This document shows positions 9,420-17,229 of a stretch of DNA of 64,000 bases, piece after piece. Numbering within the stretch: the first letter of the stretch is position 1; each line of letters opens with the position of its first letter. Source of the DNA: an uncultured Shewanella sp. Its GTDB lineage: Bacteria; Pseudomonadota; Gammaproteobacteria; Enterobacterales; Shewanellaceae. The position numbers and the translations under genes were made by a program. The notes beneath the pieces were generated by a model. It searched no databases. It worked only from the letters and a program-made list of their open reading frames with translations, and was not told the DNA's origin. Where the stretch lies: assembly GCF_947501225.1 (NCBI RefSeq), contig NZ_CANMUW010000002.1:248001-312000 (forward strand), written 5' to 3'.

Positions 9420-10610
9420 TTAACGACGCTTTCTCAGGATAAACATCTGATAGCCAAACTGACCAAGGTAGTTATTGTAAATGTCGACCTCTTTACTGAT
9501 ATCTTTTATTGCCTGTGAACCTTGCATCTCCGGTTGTAGCTCTTCAATGCGCGATTTCAATGGTTCATAGTAGTTCTGCCATGCTTGGTGACTGAGCGTA
9601 AAGCTGTTAAGGACTTCATAACCAGCAACTTCCATCTGTTTGGCTCGAGTAGTAACCGTCTGAATATCAGGATATTCATGCTTCCAAAACTCGACAGCTT
9701 CCTCATTCGGCGTATCGGTCAACCAAACTAAATCGCTTATCATCAAAATTCCGTCCTCATCAAGCAGAGGCTTCCATTGTGATAGTGCGTGGGTCACGCC
9801 CATAATGTAAGCACTGCCTTCTGCCCATAAGAGGTCGAAACTTGCATTGTTAAAAGGCAGTTCCGTCATACTGGCACAAACGGTTGTGAGTCGAGATGAC
9901 AAGCCATCCGCCTCAAAACGGTCACTGAGTCTTGTCAATGCTGACTGTTCGTTATCAACCGCTGTGATAAATGCTGTAGTATTATTTGCCAGTACTGTCG
10001 TGGACAACCCTTTACCGCAACCAATTTCAAGAATCTCTTTCGGTTGCTCAGGCAAAAGCGATAGCGCTTTCAGTGTTTCACTTTCGCTACCTGGCGCCCA
10101 CCGTTCAAGTGCTTCATAGATCTTCATAAATTCAGCCATATACTGTTCGTGTTCGTTCATGTCTTTTGATAACCATTTCAATCGCAGAGCCTCTTTTTCA
10201 CTGAAACCCTGCTTTATTAACCAATCTAAGTGCGCATCTGGAGCTAATTTATCCACGCTTTCATGCCATGCTTTCAGGTTGCCCTCGCCAAGCATAGCCG
10301 CGAGAAGCTGTCGTGACTGCTGTTTTTGCGCAATTTCCTCATCCAACTTATGCAGGCGGCTTTCCAGAAGTTTGCGATCGACTTTTGCTTCCAAGCACGC
10401 TTTGCACTCTTTGAGGGTTAACCCTCCAGCCTGAAGCTTCTGAATTAAACGGATACGCTGGAGATCTTTGTCGCTGTAAATCCTATAGCCGTTACTCTGC
10501 CTTTGACCTTTTATAAGTTGTTGTTTCTCATAATAGAGCAGAGCAGTACGTGATAATCCCACTTCTACCGCGAGTTCAGAAATTCGATACACCGTTTTTC
10601 TCCATTCCAT
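9420..10610 (-). CDS. MerR-type regulator fused to a SAM-dependent methyltransferase
   Basis: This 396-residue protein has two parts. Residues 6-75 are a MerR winged helix-turn-helix (YRISELAVEVGLSRTALLYY ... GYRIYSDKDLQRIRLIQKLQ), followed by a coiled dimerisation helix to about residue 110. From about residue 190 it is a Rossmann-type class I methyltransferase: motif I at 193-201 (ILEIGCGKG), an acidic AVDN at the end of beta 2, and FDLLWAEGSAYIMG as the post-II region. The C-terminal half therefore takes the place of a MerR effector domain. The methyl acceptor and target promoter are unknown; by MerR logic it may bind its own upstream region. It stands alone in the accessory block. Confidence 0.85.
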   Translation of the reverse strand: MEWRKTVYRISELAVEVGLSRTALLYYEKQQLIKGQRQSNGYRIYSDKDLQRIRLIQKLQAGGLTLKECKACLEAKVDRKLLESRLHKLDEEIAQKQQSRQLLAAMLGEGNLKAWHESVDKLAPDAHLDWLIKQGFSEKEALRLKWLSKDMNEHEQYMAEFMKIYEALERWAPGSESETLKALSLLPEQPKEILEIGCGKGLSTTVLANNTTAFITAVDNEQSALTRLSDRFEADGLSSRLTTVCASMTELPFNNASFDLLWAEGSAYIMGVTHALSQWKPLLDEDGILMISDLVWLTDTPNEEAVEFWKHEYPDIQTVTTRAKQMEVAGYEVLNSFTLSHQAWQNYYEPLKSRIEELQPEMQGSQAIKDISKEVDIYNNYLGQFGYQMFILRKRR

Positions 10611-10893
10611 TATTTGAATATGAGCACTTTAAACTATGAAGCTATAGACAGGTCAATAAGTACTTTGGAAATGACTAACTATAATTGCATGAGACTGTTA
10701 TTCCCCGACTGTTCCGATTCAATAGTACTGGATATTTTTTAGTGATATTAAGAATAGTATGGCAAACCCGCTCACACGGATTACCTATGAGTCAAAACTC
10801 TAAATAAATTTGGGGCAAATTTGGCTTAGAACGGTCACTCTAAGCCGTAGATGGACAAAAGTTTATTGGACTTTCTGTTCAAAGGGCTCGCTG

Positions 10894-11211
10894 CTACCTC
10901 TTGCCATGCTTATCCAACTCAGTCTCTAACAGATTAATCATTTGCTGGCTTGCGCCGGCTACCGCTTCCTCAACTGTTTCCGCCTGCTCGCTGATAGCAA
11001 TTGGGCGTTCACCGGCAAGCCTCACCTCCAGCAAACATCGCTTGTCCGTCACTCCGGACTTAGCCAAGCTGTTCTCATCACTTAGATGTACTTCAATGCG
11101 GGTGATCTGCTCACTGAAATGGCTCAGATCTGATCTCAAAATATCTTCAACACTTTGAGCAAGCGCACCTTTTCCGGAGATGTTCTTATCTGTATTGATC
11201 TGGATTTGCAT
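10894..11211 (-). CDS. HPF/RaiA-family ribosome-associated protein
   Basis: This 105-residue protein follows the single-domain HPF/RaiA pattern: MQIQINTDKNISG, an alternating strand ITRIEVHLSDENS, a second strand CLLEVRLAGERPIAIS, and a long final helix (TVEEAVAGASQQMINLLETELDKH). Family members bind the 30S decoding centre and promote dormancy or inhibit initiation under stress. It is not next to rpoN or pheA, where the core hpf and raiA genes usually sit, so it is probably an extra paralogue. Confidence 0.75.
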   Translation of the reverse strand: MQIQINTDKNISGKGALAQSVEDILRSDLSHFSEQITRIEVHLSDENSLAKSGVTDKRCLLEVRLAGERPIAISEQAETVEEAVAGASQQMINLLETELDKHGKR

Positions 11212-11529
11212 GGCAATGATCTCCGGTAATTTGACTTTACAGTGAGGCTAACCTCTTAGCACAGTGCGTGCGAACACTCAGTTTGCTCGTTAAACCGCTA
11301 ACAACTCGCACTGTTAATCTATTGTATTAACAGCGAAAAACAATATCAGCCTAAGTTCTTTCTGGTGTAAATGCGTATGCACGTTTTCCAAATGTATCAT
11401 ATAAACCAGCTCAGCTTTAACTATCTGAAAAACACAGTATGATATTAGGTCACAAGTAAAAAATGCGCATAATTTAAAGCGTTATTTCTTAATAATAAGC
11501 CAAAAGATACGACCATATTTTTTGAAAGC
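11212..11529. other. 318-bp intergenic region, nothing recognised
   Basis: This AT-rich stretch lies between the HPF-like gene and the DUF2784 gene, both minus strand. I see no ORF, repeat or clear terminator. It presumably carries the promoter of the HPF-like gene. Confidence 0.4.
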
Positions 11530-11946
11530 TTAGTTGGGTGGTACATGGTTTTCGCGTCTGATAAATGAACGCGGACGCACCCAAAACCAACAAGCCAAAA
11601 CAATCAATCCAAATGTCGTATAACAAACGATAAACACCCACTCCGGGGCCTGATAGTATAAAAGTTCAGTTAACCAATGAGATATAAATGAACCCTCATA
11701 CACGGCATCACCAGCCTTAGAACGGAGCGCCATTTCCAGAGTTGTGAGCGGGCAAATCACACCAAGCCATGACTGGATCACGACAACCGCAAGACCAGTA
11801 ATATGAACCAAACGAAACCATGGATTTCGAACCCAGGACCATGAAAATAGCTTACCGGCTAAGATAAGAAGCAGACCAAATATTACAAACCCAACAAAAA
11901 GAGCGTGAGTAAACAGCATAACTTCCGCTGCAAATATATAGAGCAC
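11530..11946 (-). CDS. DUF2784 inner-membrane protein
   Basis: This 138-residue membrane protein has four predicted transmembrane segments: ALFVGFVIFGLLLILAGKL, LVHITGLAVVVIQSWLGVICP, a weaker one around TELLYY, and VFIVCYTTFGLIVLACWFWV. The pattern, including ...NPWFRLVHITGLAVVVIQSWLGVICPLTTLE, matches the DUF2784 family. Function is unknown. It ends RRENHVPPN. No operon partner is apparent. Confidence 0.8.
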   Translation of the reverse strand: MLYIFAAEVMLFTHALFVGFVIFGLLLILAGKLFSWSWVRNPWFRLVHITGLAVVVIQSWLGVICPLTTLEMALRSKAGDAVYEGSFISHWLTELLYYQAPEWVFIVCYTTFGLIVLACWFWVRPRSFIRRENHVPPN

Positions 11947-12330
11947 CTTAATTTTCCCCCAGCCACCTGCTTTTTCGGGTTCCTATGGCTGGTCTCGTTA
12001 GAGCAGCCCTGATTTTTGCGCAATCACGTAAGCAAAATTTCAAAATGCTATGACAGCAGGGTGCATTGACATTGCTATATGAACAATAACAAAGAAGATA
12101 ACCAGAAGATTGATATGAGGAGATCTCTTTGCAGAGAGTAATGAACTGCCCCTTGGCAACCGGTTCTGCGCAGCCCTCGATAATTGCTCCTGCGTTATCC
12201 TACATTCTCCCAACTATAGGCTCGTATCTCCTGAATCTAACCTCCAGGAAAGGAGGCTAGATATCTACGGCTACCCGATTCGATTTTTTGCATCGCCAGA
12301 TATGCATGAATAAAACATGGGTTAGCAAGC
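11947..12330. other. 384-bp intergenic region with a stem-loop
   Basis: No ORF is supported here. The only structure seen is a 9-bp near-perfect inverted repeat, CTAACCTCC-AGGAAA-GGAGGCTAG, near 12238-12261. It has one mismatch and no T tract, so it resembles a REP-like remnant rather than a terminator. Confidence 0.35.
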
Positions 12331-12780
12331 TTATGTGGTCAGGTGGGGAAGAACAGTTGGAAGGTGTCCTCTAATCGAGTCAACGTCCTGTTCAACGATA
12401 TCTTTGTCAATCTCCAACGTAACAAGCTTAGCGACGTTACTGCTCATCTCCTTGCGCAACAGACCAAGGAACGATGGTGCGGCAACAACAATCAGGTGGC
12501 TGAATTTCTGCGCATGATGTGCCTCTTCAAGGTGTTTACAGAGGTATCTGGCAAATTTTACCGCCTCATACTCTTTGGGATCGGTTTTACCACCAACAGA
12601 GTGGCGACTATCAATTGCCCCACCTGTCTGACTTCCTGGCAGATCCGAGGTTAGCTTCTGTTCGTGCTGCTGTGCCTCGGGATGGATCATGCTCTCAATC
12701 TCACTTAATGCTGATTTTGCTGTTTCTGCGATAAATAGACGTGCATGCGCGCTATCTGCGACCAAAACCCAACTGTTCAT
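12331..12780 (-). CDS. Host-attachment family protein (baeRF-like fold)
   Basis: This 149-residue cytoplasmic protein starts MNSWVLVADSAHARLFIAE, the hallmark opening of the host attachment / plant-attachment family, which belongs to the archaeo-eukaryotic release factor-like (baeRF) superfamily. Other family blocks are AIDSRHSVGGKTDPKEYEAVKFARYLCKHLEEA and FSHLIVVAAPSFLGLLRKEM. The original attachment role was described in Agrobacterium; in free-living gammaproteobacteria the function is unclear and may be stress or ribosome related. It is a single gene. Confidence 0.8.
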   Translation of the reverse strand: MNSWVLVADSAHARLFIAETAKSALSEIESMIHPEAQQHEQKLTSDLPGSQTGGAIDSRHSVGGKTDPKEYEAVKFARYLCKHLEEAHHAQKFSHLIVVAAPSFLGLLRKEMSSNVAKLVTLEIDKDIVEQDVDSIRGHLPTVLPHLTT

Positions 12781-13023
12781 TATATCTCTCCCGGTTAGTT
12801 CATAATTAATAACCTATCTATATTTACAACCAGATAATTCGAGCCACTTATATTGTAGGCAATATCGGTCAGCTCGCCAGAGAGATGGCGTGTGAATAAT
12901 TGCTTATCAGACGATTCAGCGTATGGTTAACTCTTCAGTATTGATTTCCACCGGCTTGCCTCCTCGAATCTGAAGGCTACCAAGCCATATATGTAATTAA
13001 CCGGTTATTTAGGTGAGCTGTTC

Positions 13024-13051
13024 AGCCCCTATCTGCATGCAGACAGGGGCT
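13024..13051. terminator. Strong stem-loop between GNAT gene and host-attachment gene
   Basis: AGCCCCT-A-TCTGCATGCAGA-C-AGGGGCT forms a long hairpin. A T-rich tail (TTTGTTTCATT) follows only on the plus strand, while the genes on both sides are minus strand. It may end minus-strand transcripts inefficiently or be a REP-like element. Confidence 0.45.
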
Positions 13052-13063
13052 TTGTTTCATTAC

Positions 13064-13486
13064 TTATGTGTCAGTAAAGGTTTTCATCAGAAAATAGCGC
13101 GCCGGGCTTCCTGAGAACTCAGGTACAGAGCCGACGATCTCAAATCCAAGTTTTTGATAAAAAACCGGGGCCTGAATTGACAGGGTATCCACCTGGGAAA
13201 CTAAGCAGCCTCGCCCTACAGCTTCGGCTTCGGCTAACTGCATCAGCCGGCGCCCCAGTCCGCTGCCTCGGTGTTTTTTATCGACCCAAACCACTCCAAT
13301 TAAGAAGTTTCTGTATATGGTCCGCCCCGATACGCCGCCGATTAACTCCCCGCTATCACCGCGTGCGGTGACTGACAGCGGACGCGTTAATTCATCCCCC
13401 AGCTGTTCATGGACATGTTCCCGCACTCCGTTAACCAGTTCATCTACCAGCTTGGGAGCTTCTTCATTAATGACCTGAAACTTCAC
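13064..13486 (-). CDS. GNAT family N-acetyltransferase
   Basis: This 140-residue single-domain GNAT enzyme has the acetyl-CoA binding motif A visible as VVWVDKKHRGSGLGRRLMQLAEAEAVGRGC (V-x-x-x-x-R-G-x-G-x-G/R pattern), followed by motif B with the FYQKLGFEIVG stretch. The acceptor is unknown. Its start overlaps the stop of the upstream DUF2087 gene by 4 bp, so the two are translationally coupled. Confidence 0.85.
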   Translation of the reverse strand: MKFQVINEEAPKLVDELVNGVREHVHEQLGDELTRPLSVTARGDSGELIGGVSGRTIYRNFLIGVVWVDKKHRGSGLGRRLMQLAEAEAVGRGCLVSQVDTLSIQAPVFYQKLGFEIVGSVPEFSGSPARYFLMKTFTDT

Positions 13487-14031
13487 TTTACACTCTCCCG
13501 GCCATCACGCTGCAATTGGCCAGGCCAGAAATCGGCCAGAGTCTCAAGACCTTCGGGAGGCGTTGCAGAGGCGCGCCAATAGGTCCGCCCATCATAGGTG
13601 CGTTTAAGCAGTTTATGGTTGCAAAGCTCACGGCGGATCAGAGCAAAATCACCGAAATCGAGATACTCCTTCAGGATCTCATTCACTTGCCTTTCGCTAT
13701 AACTTTGCTGGTACTGAAACCGGCACCAGAAGAACCACAAACTCTGTTGCTGGATAGCATACTTCGAAGGCCAGCTATGCATGATGTAGTCTGCGCTCAT
13801 AAAGGGCATCAGCCGTTTAGGGATAGGAGCGGATAGAGTGGATTGAGAAGACAGTTGCTCACCGTGCTGCTGGCGCAACTGCTGATAGTTTTGTAAACCC
13901 GTCGCTTTGGCAAGCATGTTGAGCATCTCCACATGGCTGGGAAACGTCTCATGTTGTTGCAACTGTTTACGTAACGATTTAGCTAACGCGGAGATATCGT
14001 CGCAGCTAAAAGGGGTCAGATTTTTTGACAT
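13483..14031 (-). CDS. DUF2087 protein with N-terminal helical domain
   Basis: This 182-residue protein has a small helical N-terminal part with the pattern LRKQLQQHETFPSHVEMLNMLAKATGLQNYQQLRQ, common in Shewanella proteins next to GNATs. The C-terminal DUF2087 domain reads ERQVNEILKEYLDFGDFALIRRELCNHKLLKRTYDGRTYWR, which resembles a winged-helix nucleic acid binding fold. An upstream ATG at 14082 would add 17 residues that do not look conserved; MSKNLTPF at 14031 is the more natural start. It is coupled to the GNAT gene by a 4-bp overlap. Confidence 0.75.
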   Translation of the reverse strand: MSKNLTPFSCDDISALAKSLRKQLQQHETFPSHVEMLNMLAKATGLQNYQQLRQQHGEQLSSQSTLSAPIPKRLMPFMSADYIMHSWPSKYAIQQQSLWFFWCRFQYQQSYSERQVNEILKEYLDFGDFALIRRELCNHKLLKRTYDGRTYWRASATPPEGLETLADFWPGQLQRDGRESVK

Positions 14032-14290
14032 AGGATTTACCCGTTTTCTGGGTGCCTGATAACCGAATGCAGCAGCATTCAAAGGTCAGTGGTGATCGCC
14101 ATTCCAAACAAGGCACACAAATCTTCAGGTAGCCTGATATCTATAATTTGATATCCATAGTAATGTCAGCAGGTTTAGCGCTGCGCTCGAAAAGTGCAGT
14201 GGCGATGCCTGGGTGAACTGCCGACCCAGGCATTATCTTAACGACGTAAGGAGAAATTGCAATACTCAAGGTTAGGCACTTGTGCGATAT

Positions 14291-14365
14291 CAAGTTTCAA
14301 ATATCTTCTTAGATAGGCTTCATTAACCTTGTTTGGTCTAGGATTTACTCATGGGACACCATAGC
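14291..14365. repeat. 75-bp dispersed repeat, copy 2
   Basis: Gapless partner of 9258-9332 in the same orientation, sharing TATCTTCTTAG, TTCATT, GTTTGGT and ACCATAGC. Confidence 0.5.
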
Positions 14366-14412
14366 CCTACTTGTGCCAATTGCTGGCAGCAGGTGTTATG
14401 TATAGATATATC

Positions 14413-14514
14413 AATGTCGTGATCACAAGGTCAGAGATGCCCCTACACCTCAAGACACTTCCCATATCCCTATGGGGCAGATGTAAATGAACGAGCTTAT
14501 GTGCAGATACTTCT
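14413..14514. repeat. Dispersed repeat copy with a 49-bp insertion
   Basis: The left part (14413-14430) is an 18-bp exact match to the reverse complement of 18370-18387. After about 49 extra bases the match resumes at 14480-14514 with the reverse complement of 18337-18369, including GTGCAGATACTTCT. The two sites are therefore inverted copies of one element. Confidence 0.55.
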
Positions 14515-14896
14515 AAGGGCTGGAGAATAGAAACCTCAGGTTTCTGAGCTTATGAACGAGAGGCATGGACGCCGAGCAGGCTTTCAGCTGCGGATATCCT
14601 TGTAAAGCCATCCGTGGCCGCTTAACGAAAACATTCATTTTTTAATCCCTTCAGCCGCCTCAACACCTAATCATCTATCTCTTCGATTGAGTATTATCAG
14701 GTTAGTTACTCGTTTTTGGAAATAAATGAGCTAGAGATTTGACTCTAGCTCATGAGGTTTTGATTAGGAAAAGTATTGCAATCGAATATCCGATAACGCA
14801 GCCATCACGGGAGCTAAAACCATAGAAAAGTGGCGGTTTTGGCTTCCTGTGCTTGGCCTTGGTAGCTCAATTTAACAACAGCTACTATTCGCACAT

Positions 14897-14948
14897 TAAC
14901 CACAACTACCAAGCCACCCATCTAACCACAACTACCAAGCCACCCATC
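14897..14948. repeat. 26-bp exact tandem duplication
   Basis: Two head-to-tail copies, each starting TAACCACAACTACCAAGC, occupy 14897-14922 and 14923-14948 with no mismatch. Confidence 0.85.
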
Positions 14949-15158
14949 TAAAGATATTTCCTCAAACTCATCTTATGCGGGTTGAGAGCGAACACTCTAA
15001 GACTGCCACTCTAAACGGTTATATGACTAAATAACCCGACAAACCTAACAGAACGGCAAATTTTGTCATCAAACGCTCGCAATATACAAACTGAAGGCGT
15101 GACTGGTTAGTCGGGTAAATGACTTTGAAGAGAAGAAGTTAAACCACAGCGAGATATG

Positions 15159-16133
15159 TCAGCTATGCCAGTATCGGCAACTACTGGCATTGGCAATACG
15201 CTTTTTATCGAGGTGCTCGCAATAACGAGTTAACTCTTCCAAGGTCCCTACCGGGCCTTTGAAGAGATATTTGAATTCATTGGTTACTTTAAGCCAGTTT
15301 TCAAGTGGAATATTTAGTCGATTCAGTATCTTCACCGTACCGGGTTTAATCGCACCACGCTTATCATCACGTATTACACGGCCGGTATCATCAACCAGCT
15401 CTAAGTAATCTTTAATATCAAACATTAATCCCTTGGGCATATCTTTACGTTCATTGCCCACAAATGGCAGCAGTACATCTGGTTGCTTACCTTTGAAGGC
15501 GGCCTTGATTCGGCGCTGAATACTTGTGAAGTCAGATTGCTCCGGTGTAGCAGCCATCTTGGCTCTGATTGGGTTGAGGTCAACATAAGCCATACAAGCG
15601 AGCACGGCGGCTTCGTCAAGTAGTGCCTGAGACTTGAACCTCCCCTCCCAGAAGCGCCCGGTGCAGTTGTCCTCTTTATTGGCTTGCCTCGCTATCGGCT
15701 CGTTAAGTGCGCGCATAAACCAACTAATATCCATCAACCTGCGTCGGTACTCAGCTATCGTATCGTTCAGTGTTTCCAACTCATAAGACTCAATGGCACC
15801 ACCTTTAGCGAATTTTTGTGTCAGGAGTGTGCCTTTGAACAATTTATGCCATTGATTTACCACATCGATACTTGTCCAGGCTTGTGCCGATTCTGAATCG
15901 ATTCTCAACACGACATGCAAATGATTCGACATTACCGCATAGGCTGCAATGTCGATGGCAAAGATAGACGTCAGCAGTAAAAGCCTATCTTCAACCCATT
16001 CTCTTCGGTGCTCGAAAGATTGGCCAGAGTAATTATCAATTCCACATAAAAACGCCCTCCTCACCGTGCGGCTCACGCAGTGATAAAAGGGCGTATCTTC
16101 CAAACTTACTTGTGTACAACGTGGTCTAGGCAT
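15159..16133 (-). CDS. Y1 (HUH) transposase, IS200/REP-associated type
   Basis: This 324-residue single-strand transposase belongs to the Y1_Tnp superfamily. The HUH motif is visible as MSNHLHVVL (about residue 70), and the family block WEGRFKSQALLDEAAVLACMAYVDLNPIRAKMA follows at mid-protein, with a C-terminal extension of about 120 residues. Such RAYT-like enzymes move or disperse small palindromic elements rather than themselves. The ATG at 16133 has a perfect AGGAGG site; the upstream in-frame ATG at 16151 is less likely. Its first third is duplicated just upstream. No obvious IS200 ends were recognised. Confidence 0.85.
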   Translation of the reverse strand: MPRPRCTQVSLEDTPFYHCVSRTVRRAFLCGIDNYSGQSFEHRREWVEDRLLLLTSIFAIDIAAYAVMSNHLHVVLRIDSESAQAWTSIDVVNQWHKLFKGTLLTQKFAKGGAIESYELETLNDTIAEYRRRLMDISWFMRALNEPIARQANKEDNCTGRFWEGRFKSQALLDEAAVLACMAYVDLNPIRAKMAATPEQSDFTSIQRRIKAAFKGKQPDVLLPFVGNERKDMPKGLMFDIKDYLELVDDTGRVIRDDKRGAIKPGTVKILNRLNIPLENWLKVTNEFKYLFKGPVGTLEELTRYCEHLDKKRIANASSCRYWHS

Positions 16134-16223
16134 CCTTGCCTCCTGAAACATCCAAAATCGAATCTATCAAGTGTAGATGTCAATCCAAATGCTTGCCAAC
16201 TAACGTGGGTGGCCTATTAGTTC
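15834..16223. repeat. 390-bp tandem direct repeat, copy A
   Basis: This segment covers the 5' third and upstream region of the transposase gene. It is repeated without any mismatch I could find at 16227-16616, with only CTA between the copies. Confidence 0.9.
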
Positions 16224-16526
16224 CTATTTGAACAATTTATGCCATTGATTTACCACATCGATACTTGTCCAGGCTTGTGCCGATTCTGAATCGATTCTCA
16301 ACACGACATGCAAATGATTCGACATTACCGCATAGGCTGCAATGTCGATGGCAAAGATAGACGTCAGCAGTAAAAGCCTATCTTCAACCCATTCTCTTCG
16401 GTGCTCGAAAGATTGGCCAGAGTAATTATCAATTCCACATAAAAACGCCCTCCTCACCGTGCGGCTCACGCAGTGATAAAAGGGCGTATCTTCCAAACTT
16501 ACTTGTGTACAACGTGGTCTAGGCAT
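16224..16526 (-). pseudogene. 5' fragment of the Y1 transposase (duplicate)
   Basis: The first 100 residues of the neighbouring transposase, including its ribosome binding site and HUH motif, are repeated here and then stop at the junction after VVNQWHKLFK. The catalytic region after the HUH motif is missing, so the product cannot be an active transposase. It arose by tandem duplication of 390 bp. Confidence 0.85.
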
Positions 16527-16616
16527 CCTTGCCTCCTGAAACATCCAAAATCGAATCTATCAAGTGTAGATGTCAATCCAAATGCTTGCCAACTAACGTG
16601 GGTGGCCTATTAGTTC
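16227..16616. repeat. 390-bp tandem direct repeat, copy B
   Basis: Identical partner of 15834-16223. Beyond 16616 the sequence diverges into the sigma factor gene, so this copy retains the original upstream flank and copy A the complete gene. Confidence 0.9.
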
Positions 16617-16624
16617 TAAATTAT

Positions 16625-17167
16625 TTAGCATTTTTTACAGCTGTCCGATTTTTGCTCAAAATCGATAAGATTACCTTGCTTATCCAAACTATAGTGACAG
16701 CAGTCTTCAAACAAAGCCTGTAATTCTGATCGCCCTTTTTGTACCCGAGATTTTAACGTGGAATAACTAATCCCCAATTCCTGAGCATAGGCTTTTTGAG
16801 ACCTTTCTCCCAGATCTACTGACCGCAATAATTCAGCCACTTCTTCAGGTAATGCCTTGAGAAAAGGCTCAATACAATGTGAAAGATCTGTCTTAACGTC
16901 ATACTCACTTTCGCCATACCACAGATCTTCAGAGTCTATCTCGTTGAGACGACCATTCTTTCTATAAAAATCAATCGTTGTCCGATTCGCGATTTGAAAT
17001 AGCCAAGACTTAATACTCTCTCCTTTTTTAAGATCATCCATGCTGTTATGTGTCTTTATTAATATCTCTTGGAGCAAGTCGTCGACATCAGATGGATTAG
17101 AAATTTTTGAATGCAAAAACGCTTTTAAGCTACTTCGATATGAAGACCATATATCTTCAAGTTTCAT
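16625..17167 (-). CDS. SigZ-like RNA polymerase sigma-70 family factor
   Basis: This 180-residue ECF-like sigma factor has region 2 near residues 8-70 (DVDDLLQEILIKTHNSM then SWLFQIANRTTIDFYRK) and region 4 near 105-150 (LPEEVAELLRSVDLGERSQKAYAQELGISYSTLKSRVQKGRSEL). After region 4 comes a tail that ends CCHYS...SDSCKKC, a cysteine-bearing end found in SigZ proteins that may respond to redox or metal. No anti-sigma gene is adjacent. The start lies 17 bp downstream of an attC-like site, and the stop is 8 bp from the duplicated transposase segment. Confidence 0.85.
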   Translation of the reverse strand: MKLEDIWSSYRSSLKAFLHSKISNPSDVDDLLQEILIKTHNSMDDLKKGESIKSWLFQIANRTTIDFYRKNGRLNEIDSEDLWYGESEYDVKTDLSHCIEPFLKALPEEVAELLRSVDLGERSQKAYAQELGISYSTLKSRVQKGRSELQALFEDCCHYSLDKQGNLIDFEQKSDSCKKC

Positions 17168-17183
17168 CTATAAACTCCGTTGA

Positions 17184-17229
17184 GCTAACGCCGCATTCAG
17201 TGGCTTGTCCGCTGCAATGCCTTGTTAAC
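17184..17229 (-). repeat. Integron attC-like site
   Basis: On the minus strand, GTTAAC and GTTAGC core ends enclose nested complementary arms GCATT/AATGC and CAGCGG/CCACTG (one mismatch), with a single unpaired G and a 5-nt loop. The upstream ORF runs into it and ends NKALQRTSH, the read-through peptide typical of cassette ORFs that end inside an attC of the AACAAGGC..GCAGCGGAC type. It is shorter (46 bp) than usual attC sites (about 57 bp or more), and no intI gene is in the window. Confidence 0.45.

Larger units (their letters stand above)
14083..15132. other. About 1.05-kb repeat-rich noncoding region
   Basis: No supported gene lies here. The stretch holds a 75-bp dispersed repeat (14291-14365), an interrupted copy of another repeat (14413-14514, matched inversely at 18337-18387), and a 26-bp exact tandem duplication (14897-14948). 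GGCCTTGGTAG near 14862 is inversely related to the two CTACCAAGCC motifs in that duplication. It reads as a graveyard of small elements next to the transposase gene. Confidence 0.55.

Noticed and set aside
11947..12330. Possible small RNA or short gene between DUF2784 and host-attachment genes
   Set aside because: Only a single imperfect stem-loop is seen, with no terminator or promoter pattern to support a transcript.
14897..14948. Two exact 26-bp direct repeats, considered as a CRISPR remnant
   Set aside because: The copies are immediately adjacent with no spacer, and no cas gene is near. It is a simple tandem duplication.
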